Source: Ramlibacter sp. (GTDB lineage: Bacteria > Pseudomonadota > Gammaproteobacteria > Burkholderiales > Burkholderiaceae_C). From it: a stretch of 12,392 nt of DNA. The notes under the pieces are model-generated. The model was not told the origin of the DNA. It made no database searches and worked only from the letters and a program-made list of their open reading frames with translations. The stretch covers positions 1 to 12,392 of the forward strand of contig JAMPXR010000031.1 in assembly GCA_023701085.1 (NCBI GenBank), written 5' to 3'. The translations under genes and the position numbers were made by a program. Shown piece by piece: positions 8,104 through 12,392 of the stretch; within the stretch, counting starts at the first letter, position 1, and each line of letters starts with the position of its first letter.

Positions 8104-9076
8104 GGCGCGATGATAGCTTTGCGTCGACCAGGCGATCGAGCGCCGCCCAGAACGGGGGCTCGATTTCCAGCAGCAGCGGCACCGCCCATGCGTCGGGACG
8201 GAACCGCCACAGCTTGACCGCGTCCTTTTCGGTGCAGATCAGCTCGCCCGGTTCCTTCGTCACGGATTCGCCGAAGTCGTGGTGGTCCGGCAGCGCCACG
8301 CCTCTCGCGATCTGCAAGCCCTGCGCGCGCAGCATGTCGAAAAAGGCCTGAGGCCGGGCAATGCCGGCCAGCGCCGTGAGCGGCCGGCCCCGCAGTGAAG
8401 CCATCTCGATGCGCGCGCCGTCGCCTCGGACGGCCACCGGGGCCAGCCGGCGCCGGCTCTCGAATCCGGCGATGGCGGTCGCAGTGTCCGGGCGCAGCAC
8501 CAGGTCCACGCGCCGTGGCCACGGCTCGCGCAGCGGCCCGGCCGGCAGCAGCCAGCCGTTGCCCGTGGCGCGCTCGTCGAAGATGCAGATCTCGATGTCG
8601 CGCCGCAGGCGATAGTGCTGCAGGCCGTCGTCGCTGACGAGTACCCGCGTCTGCGGATGGGCCGCCAGCAGGGCGCGCGCGGCCTCGGCCCGCCGGGCCG
8701 CGACGAACACCGGCACCGCGCAGCGCTGCGCCACCAGGAGCGGCTCGTCGCCCACTTCATCCGCGCGACTGTCGCCGCGCACTTCGCGGCAGTCGTCCGT
8801 GGCGCGTCCGTAGCCGCGCGACACCACGCCCGCGGCGAGCCCGCGCGAGCGCAGGTGCTCCACGACGGCCATCACCACCGGCGTCTTGCCGGAGCCGCCG
8901 GCGACGACGCCGCCCACGACGATCACCGGTACCGCCATGCGCTCGCCGGCGATCCACCCTTGGCTGTAAAGGCCGCGGCGAATGGCGGCCAGCGTCCCGA
9001 AAATCAGGGAGAGCGGCCAGAGCAGGCGCGCCAACGGACCGCGTCGCAGCCATGCGCGCTGCAGCGCGGGCGCCAC
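8084..9076 (-). CDS. lpxK: Tetraacyldisaccharide 4'-kinase, 330 aa
   Basis: It phosphorylates the 4' position of the lipid A disaccharide precursor with ATP, at the inner face of the inner membrane, giving lipid IVA. An amphipathic, membrane-facing N-terminus ([20 protein letters not shown]) is followed by the Walker A loop [12 protein letters not shown] (residues 55-66). LpxK signatures SRGYGR (86-91), DEPLL (110-114), DDGLQH (149-154) and [10 protein letters not shown] (176-185) follow. The DDGLQH His and the Asp before it belong to the catalytic site. The start is GTG at 9074-9076, only 3 bases past the exbD stop; it keeps the full N-terminal helix. It overlaps the next gene by 20 bases. 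Length matches the family (about 325-345). Confidence 0.97.
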   Translation of the reverse strand: MAPALQRAWLRRGPLARLLWPLSLIFGTLAAIRRGLYSQGWIAGERMAVPVIVVGGVVAGGSGKTPVVMAVVEHLRSRGLAAGVVSRGYGRATDDCREVRGDSRADEVGDEPLLVAQRCAVPVFVAARRAEAARALLAAHPQTRVLVSDDGLQHYRLRRDIEICIFDERATGNGWLLPAGPLREPWPRRVDLVLRPDTATAIAGFESRRRLAPVAVRGDGARIEMASLRGRPLTALAGIARPQAFFDMLRAQGLQIARGVALPDHHDFGESVTKEPGELICTEKDAVKLWRFRPDAWAVPLLLEIEPPFWAALDRLVDAKLSSRHGPETS

Positions 9077-9079
9077 GGC

Positions 9080-9508
9080 TCAGCGGCCCCCGGCCTGGGC
9101 CGATGACTGCGTCGCGAAGGTGATCTGGACCAGCCCCGAGCGCCGCGCCGCCTCCATCACCGTGATGACGGATTGGTGGGGCGCGGCGGCGTCGGCGCTG
9201 ATGATGATGACGCTGTCCTTGCCGGCGCTGGCGGCCTCGCTCAGCGCATGCGAGACCGTCGCCATGTCGCGGCCGGCCAGCGGCACGCCCTTGACCGAAT
9301 ACCGGCCGTCGCTGCTGACGCCGACGATCACTTCCTTGGGATAGTCGCGCTGCGCGTCGGCATCGGCTACCGGCAGCTTCAGCTGCAATTCCGTGAACTT
9401 GCTGTAGGTCGTGGACAACATCAGGAAGATCAGCACGACCAGGAGCACGTCGATGAACGGGATCAGGTTGATCTCCGGTTCCTCCTTGGCGCGCGGGCGG
9501 AAGTTCAT
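9080..9508 (-). CDS. exbD: ExbD/TolR-family biopolymer transport protein, 142 aa
   Basis: It forms, with ExbB, a proton-driven motor in the inner membrane that powers outer-membrane import or envelope maintenance. There is a short cytoplasmic tail (MNFRPRAKEEPEINLIPF), one transmembrane helix (about residues 17-33, IDVLLVVLIFLML) carrying the essential proton-path Asp20, and a periplasmic domain to the end with the family VIIISADAAAPHQSVITVM. Length is typical. Its ATG overlaps the exbB stop in ATGA, and lpxK starts 3 bases after it, so all three are surely co-translated. No tonB is in view, so the motor may serve a TonB encoded elsewhere or a Tol-like role; ExbD and TolR cannot be firmly told apart, but the location beside lpxK is the usual place for this exbBD pair in Burkholderiales. 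Confidence 0.94.
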   Translation of the reverse strand: MNFRPRAKEEPEINLIPFIDVLLVVLIFLMLSTTYSKFTELQLKLPVADADAQRDYPKEVIVGVSSDGRYSVKGVPLAGRDMATVSHALSEAASAGKDSVIIISADAAAPHQSVITVMEAARRSGLVQITFATQSSAQAGGR

Positions 9509-10137
9509 TGGATGCGCAAGGCGTTGAGGTGGCGCGCGAAGCGCTCGGCCGAGAGTTCCAGCGTCAGCAGGTACTCATCGACGCGCACCCGGAAGTAGCG
9601 CCAGAAGATGAGCGACGGGATGGCCACGATCAGCCCGAAGGCGGTGTTGTACAGCGCCACCGAAATGCCGTGCGCCAGTTGGGCGGGGTTGCCGCCCGGG
9701 GCGCCGCCGGTGGGCGTCTGGGAGCCGAAAATCTCGATCATGCCGATCACCGTCCCGAGCAGCCCCAGCAGCGGCGCGGCCGAGGCGATGGTGGCGAGCG
9801 CGCTCAGGTAGCGCTCGAGGCGGTGCGCGACCTGGCGGCCGGTGTGTTCCATGTGGGCGCGCAAATCCATTTCGCTGCAGCGCGGGTCGGAGGTGAGGGC
9901 CCGGAAACCGCTGGCCAGCACCTGCCCCAGCGCGGAGTTCTGCTCCAGCTGCTGAACGACGTCGGGACTGGGCACGGCGGCCCGCGATACCGCCAGCGCT
10001 TCGTCGAGCAGCCGCGGAGGCGCCACCTTGGCCGTCTTCAGGCTGATGAAGCGCTCGATCACCAGTGCGAGCGCGAGGATGGAGCAGACGATCAGGGGCC
10101 ATATCGGCCATCCTGCGGCTTGTATGATCGAAAACAA
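9505..10137 (-). CDS. exbB: ExbB/TolQ/MotA-family proton channel protein, 210 aa
   Basis: It is the larger subunit of the ExbB-ExbD motor, inner membrane. Three hydrophobic segments are seen: residues about 9-28 (WPIWPLIVCSILALALVIER), about 109-135 (the conserved SAAPLLGLLGTVIGMIEIF) and about 153-178 (VALYNTAFGLIVAIPSLIFW). A cytoplasmic loop lies between the first two. The GLLGTVIGM motif and the A-L-x-x-T-x-x-G-L-x-x-A-I-P pattern are diagnostic. The start is a TTG at 10135-10137, supported by GGAGG 7 bases upstream; no ATG gives the right N-terminus. It is the first gene of the leftward block, divergent from xseA across 328 bases. The stop overlaps exbD by 4 bases. Confidence 0.94.
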   Translation of the reverse strand: MFSIIQAAGWPIWPLIVCSILALALVIERFISLKTAKVAPPRLLDEALAVSRAAVPSPDVVQQLEQNSALGQVLASGFRALTSDPRCSEMDLRAHMEHTGRQVAHRLERYLSALATIASAAPLLGLLGTVIGMIEIFGSQTPTGGAPGGNPAQLAHGISVALYNTAFGLIVAIPSLIFWRYFRVRVDEYLLTLELSAERFARHLNALRIQ

Positions 10138-10144
10138 GGAAGGC

Positions 10145-10149
10145 CCTCC
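10145..10149 (-). promoter_or_regulatory. Shine-Dalgarno that fixes the TTG start of exbB
   Basis: GGAGG on the minus strand is 7 bases from TTG at 10137, ideal spacing. A rare TTG start on the first gene may lower its output. Confidence 0.75.
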
Positions 10150-10200
10150 GCGCCAATGCCAATGCTCAGTAGCGGCTGATTATCGTGTACTCCGCGCTGT

Positions 10201-10231
10201 GTAGGAGAACGCCGCTGCCGCGTAAGAGAAC
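10201..10231. repeat. two-copy direct repeat, 21-bp period, upstream of exbB
   Basis: GTAGGAGAAC (10201-10210) and GTAAGAGAAC (10222-10231) agree in 9 of 10 bases. The 21-base period is two helical turns, so a protein binding both would sit on one face of the DNA. They lie 64-94 bases upstream of the exbB start, a place fit for an activator or repressor. The protein is unknown, and the sequence does not resemble a Fur box. Confidence 0.5.
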
Positions 10232-10243
10232 ACTCACAGAAGA

Positions 10244-10252
10244 TGTGGATAA
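10244..10252 (-). promoter_or_regulatory. single exact DnaA-box sequence
   Basis: TTATCCACA on the minus strand matches the DnaA 9-mer perfectly. It is alone apart from a two-mismatch copy near 10421, so it is not an origin. It could be a DnaA regulatory site for exbB or xseA, or chance. Confidence 0.4.
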
Positions 10253-10343
10253 CTTTGTGCAGAAGGCCCCCCCAAAGGCGCCCGAGGCCGCGCCAATACT
10301 GATCCGTGACACATCGATGACATTTTGAGCAGGAAAAAACCCA

Positions 10344-10466
10344 ATGAATTCATCGGCTTGTCCGGAAGAATCAGCGTTTGCGGCGAACGGGCGTTACAAC
10401 ACCGTGTATCCCCCGGCGCTGTGGACTAACTTGGCGCCATCGGCCCGTGAGCCGCGCCGCTGCTGA
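10344..10466 (+). CDS. possible 40-aa leader peptide coupled to xseA
   Basis: The ATG at 10344-10346 has AGGA 9 bases upstream and opens a frame of 40 codons without a break. Its TGA (10464-10466) shares its last base with the xseA ATG, the TGATG arrangement used for translational coupling. The peptide begins MNSSACPEESAFAANGRYN and ends SAREPRRC; it has no recognisable domain, signal peptide or membrane segment, and no run of one amino acid of the attenuation type. xseA itself lacks a visible Shine-Dalgarno, which fits dependence on an upstream reading ribosome. Codon third-position GC is lower than in neighbouring genes (about 65 percent), so it may only be a chance frame. I see overlap and spacing; expression is inference. 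Confidence 0.42.
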   Translation: MNSSACPEESAFAANGRYNTVYPPALWTNLAPSAREPRRC

Positions 10467-11752
10467 TGGTCGAGCCGTATCGCCCAGCATTGGCGCCGCG
10501 AATCTGGCAAGTCGGCGCGCTATGCCGCGCCATTGCTGATGCGCTGGACGCGAGGTTCAATCCCGTCGCGGTTCGCGGCGAGATTTCGGGCTTTTCGCGC
10601 GCGTCCAGCGGCCACTGCTATTTTTCGCTCAAGGACGCGCAGGGCCAGATGCGTTGCGCCATGTTCCGGCGCGCCGCCGGCCTGATCGATTTCCTGCCCC
10701 GCGACGGCGAGCTGGTGGAAGTGCTGGGCCGGCTGGCCGTCTACGAGGCACGCGGCGACTTGCAGCTGGTCGTGGAAAGCCTGACGCGCGCCGGGCCGGG
10801 CGCCTTGTTCGAGCAGTTCCTGCAACTCAAGGCCAAGCTGGAGGCGCAAGGCCTGTTCGATCCGCGCCGCAAGCGGCCCATTCCCGCGCTCCCGCGGGCC
10901 ATTGGCGTGGTGACGTCCCCCGGGGCCGCCGCGCTGCACGATGTCGTCACCGCCTTGGGCCGGCGGGCGCCGCACGTCCCGCTGGTGCTCGCGCCGGCGG
11001 CGGTGCAGGGGTCGCAGGCGCCCGCGGAGCTGGTTCGCGCGCTCACCTCGCTGTTTGGCATGGCGCAGGCCGGCGCGATCGACGTGATTCTGCTGGTGCG
11101 CGGCGGCGGCTCGATCGAGGATCTCTGGGCCTTCAATGACGAGCGATTGGCGCGCGCCATCGTCGAGAGTCCGGTGCCCCTGATCTGCGGTGTGGGCCAC
11201 GAAACCGATTTCACGATCGCCGACTTCTGCGCCGACCTGCGCGCTCCGACCCCCACCGCGGCGGCCGAACTGGCGGCCGAACCCAGGGACGCCTGGCTGC
11301 AAGGACTGGAACGCCGGCACGCGCGCCTCGGGGCGGCCGTCAAAGCCCGGCTGGACGGCGCCGGCCAGCGGCTGGACGTGGCGGCTTCCCGGCTGGGCCG
11401 TCCCTCCATTCGTGTCGGCGAACAGCAGCTTCGCCTGGGCCGCGCCGCCCATCGGCTGCGCTATGCGGTCGTCGGCCGCGTGGACCGCGAGCACAGCCGG
11501 TTCCAGGCTGCGCAAGTCCAGCTCAGGCATGCGGCGCAGCTGCGCCTGCAGCGCGCCGCGCAGGTCATCGACCGTTCACGGCTGCGGCTCGAGTTGCTCG
11601 ATCCGCGCCTCGTGCTCGAGCGTGGCTATGCGCTGCTGACCAACGAGGCCGGGCAGCCGGTCAGCAGCGTGCGCCAGACCTGCCCCGGCCAAGCCCTGCG
11701 GGCAACCCTTGCGGATGGCGAGGTTGCTTTGACGGTATCCCCGCCGCCTTGA
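10466..11752 (+). CDS. xseA: Exodeoxyribonuclease VII large subunit, 428 aa
   Basis: The large subunit of exonuclease VII, which degrades single-stranded DNA from both ends to oligonucleotides in repair, with several small XseB subunits. An N-terminal OB fold (about residues 12-105; GEISGFSRASSGHCYFSLKD) binds DNA. The catalytic domain shows IGVVTSPGAAALHDV (146-160), VRGGGSIEDLWAFND (211-225) and CGVGHETDFTIADF with DLRAPTPTAAAE (241-268), the family hallmark. A long helical, Arg/Gln-rich segment (about 275-375) is the coiled-coil arm that carries XseB, and the end has the strand LERGYALLTN. The ATG start at 10466 gives about 13 residues before the conserved IWQVGALCRAI; no Shine-Dalgarno is seen. 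sodB follows after 47 bases. xseB is not in the window. Length is close to the E. coli 456. Confidence 0.97.
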   Translation: MVEPYRPALAPRIWQVGALCRAIADALDARFNPVAVRGEISGFSRASSGHCYFSLKDAQGQMRCAMFRRAAGLIDFLPRDGELVEVLGRLAVYEARGDLQLVVESLTRAGPGALFEQFLQLKAKLEAQGLFDPRRKRPIPALPRAIGVVTSPGAAALHDVVTALGRRAPHVPLVLAPAAVQGSQAPAELVRALTSLFGMAQAGAIDVILLVRGGGSIEDLWAFNDERLARAIVESPVPLICGVGHETDFTIADFCADLRAPTPTAAAELAAEPRDAWLQGLERRHARLGAAVKARLDGAGQRLDVAASRLGRPSIRVGEQQLRLGRAAHRLRYAVVGRVDREHSRFQAAQVQLRHAAQLRLQRAAQVIDRSRLRLELLDPRLVLERGYALLTNEAGQPVSSVRQTCPGQALRATLADGEVALTVSPPP

Positions 11753-11767
11753 TTTAGTTCTTAGAAT
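11729..11767 (+). promoter_or_regulatory. possible sodB promoter elements
   Basis: TAGAAT at 11762-11767 matches the -10 hexamer in 5 of 6 bases and lies 32 bases before the sodB ATG, but no -35 lies 17 bases above it. TTGACG (11729-11734), inside the end of xseA, pairs with TTTAGT (11753-11758) at 18 bases. Either could serve; neither is certain. sodB may also be read through from xseA. Confidence 0.3.
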
Positions 11768-11799
11768 CGGCCCCCTGACCAGACAACAAGAGGATTTCC

Positions 11800-12381
11800 A
11801 TGGAACATGTCCTGCCCCCGCTGCCTTTCCCCATCGATTCGCTGGCGCCCCATTATTCGAAGGAAACACTGGAATACCACCACGGCAAGCATCACAACGC
11901 TTACGTGACCAATCTCAACAACCTGCAGAAGGGCACCGAGTTCGAGAACATGACCCTCGAGGAAATCGTCAAGAAGTCCTCCGGCGGTATCTACAACAAC
12001 TCCGCCCAGATCTGGAACCACACCTTCTTCTGGAATTGCATGAAGCCGGGTGGCGGCGGTGAACCCGGCGGCGCGCTGGCGGCCGCCATCAACAGCAAGT
12101 GGGGCGGCTACGCCGCGTTCCGCGACGCATTCGTCAAGTCAGCCGTGGGCAACTTCGGCTCGGGCTGGACCTGGCTCGTGAAGAAGCCGGACGGCAGCGT
12201 CGACATCGTCAACACCGGCGCGGCGGGCACGCCCCTGACGACGGCCGACAAGGCCTTGCTCACGGTCGACGTCTGGGAGCATGCCTACTACATCGACTAC
12301 CGCAACCTGCGGCCCAAGTATGTCGAGACCTTCCTGGACAAGCTGGTGAACTGGGGCTTCGCGGAAAAGAATTTCGCGTAA
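11800..12381 (+). CDS. sodB: Superoxide dismutase, iron type, 193 aa
   Basis: It converts superoxide to oxygen and hydrogen peroxide in the cytoplasm. The four metal ligands are His27 (EYHHGKHH), His74 (WNHTFFWN), Asp157 and His161 ([13 protein letters not shown]). The iron-type signature is the [13 protein letters not shown] segment, with Gln70 in the N-terminal half, as in E. coli SodB, rather than a Gln beside the NFGSGW segment as in manganese enzymes; the rest reads almost like SodB ([18 protein letters not shown]). The ATG has AGAGGA 5 bases upstream. No signal peptide is present. TAA stop at 12379-12381, 11 bases before the window end. It lies 47 bases after xseA on the same strand. 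Metal could be cambialistic; iron is the best reading. Confidence 0.97.
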   Translation: MEHVLPPLPFPIDSLAPHYSKETLEYHHGKHHNAYVTNLNNLQKGTEFENMTLEEIVKKSSGGIYNNSAQIWNHTFFWNCMKPGGGGEPGGALAAAINSKWGGYAAFRDAFVKSAVGNFGSGWTWLVKKPDGSVDIVNTGAAGTPLTTADKALLTVDVWEHAYYIDYRNLRPKYVETFLDKLVNWGFAEKNFA

Positions 12382-12392
12382 GGCCTGCCCCG

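Larger units (their letters stand above)
10138..10343. other. divergent control region between exbB and the xseA leader
   Basis: This is the non-coding part of the 328-base gap between the starts of exbB and xseA; both promoters must lie here. On the minus strand GATAAT (10179-10184) is a good -10 match for exbB, but no clear -35 precedes it. A two-copy direct repeat and a DnaA-box sequence lie further up. A run of seven C at 10267-10273 and a GC-rich patch follow. AGGA at 10331-10334 is the likely ribosome binding site of the small leader frame. No RNA gene was recognised. Confidence 0.5.

Noticed and set aside
10244..10252. Replication origin suggested by a DnaA box
   Set aside because: Only one exact box, no AT-rich unwinding element, no dnaA, dnaN or parAB nearby.
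10520..11530. A 336-codon minus-strand frame opposite xseA
   Set aside because: Antisense shadow; xseA carries all family motifs in the plus frame.

Overview
The window looks like a chromosomal piece of a high-GC betaproteobacterium, most likely Burkholderiales near Comamonadaceae (Ramlibacter/Variovorax-like). The basis is protein style (a 224-residue LexA, a 218-residue Adk, an iron superoxide dismutase very like E. coli SodB) and the block sodB - xseA | exbB - exbD - lpxK - trm112 - kdsB - adk, a layout I associate with that group. Genus is inference. Nearly everything is housekeeping and intact; only the leftmost gene is cut by the window edge.

Region 1 (1-3719, minus strand) is a tight three-gene metabolic operon: a D-2-hydroxyacid dehydrogenase, a 12-helix MFS transporter and a two-domain 3-hydroxyacyl-CoA dehydrogenase, with gaps of 9 and 33 bases. 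It suggests uptake or efflux plus oxidation of a hydroxy acid or acyl-CoA; the substrate is not readable from sequence. Upstream of it lie a self-complementary 14-mer and a perfect 11-bp tandem repeat.

Region 2 (3933-5088, minus strand) holds lexA and, downstream of it, a small unrecognised gene with an excellent ribosome binding site. Two perfect CTG-N10-CAG SOS boxes sit in the 59 bases between lexA and the divergent gene.

Region 3 (5100-6062, plus strand) is a cytoplasmic L-asparaginase whose start lies 12 bases past the second SOS box.

Region 4 (6059-6331) is the most striking non-coding object: a 265-bp non-coding element with 25-bp perfect inverted ends, two internal perfect palindromic arms (15 and 22 bp) and CTAG on both sides. 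It fits a MITE inserted exactly into a CTAG that formed the back-to-back TAG stop codons of the convergent asparaginase and adk genes, leaving both intact.

Region 5 (6328-10137, minus strand) is an envelope and nucleotide block. ExbB and ExbD form a proton-driven inner-membrane motor, LpxK phosphorylates the lipid A precursor, KdsB activates Kdo for attachment to lipid A, a Trm112-like small protein lies between them, and Adk supplies the adenylate balance. Junctions are overlaps or short gaps, so transcription is probably mostly shared.

Region 6 (10138-12392) begins with a 328-bp divergent control region carrying a 21-bp-period direct repeat, one exact DnaA-box sequence and a 40-codon open frame whose TGA overlaps the xseA ATG. 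Then come xseA (exonuclease VII large subunit) and sodB. No rRNA, tRNA, CRISPR or transposase gene was seen.
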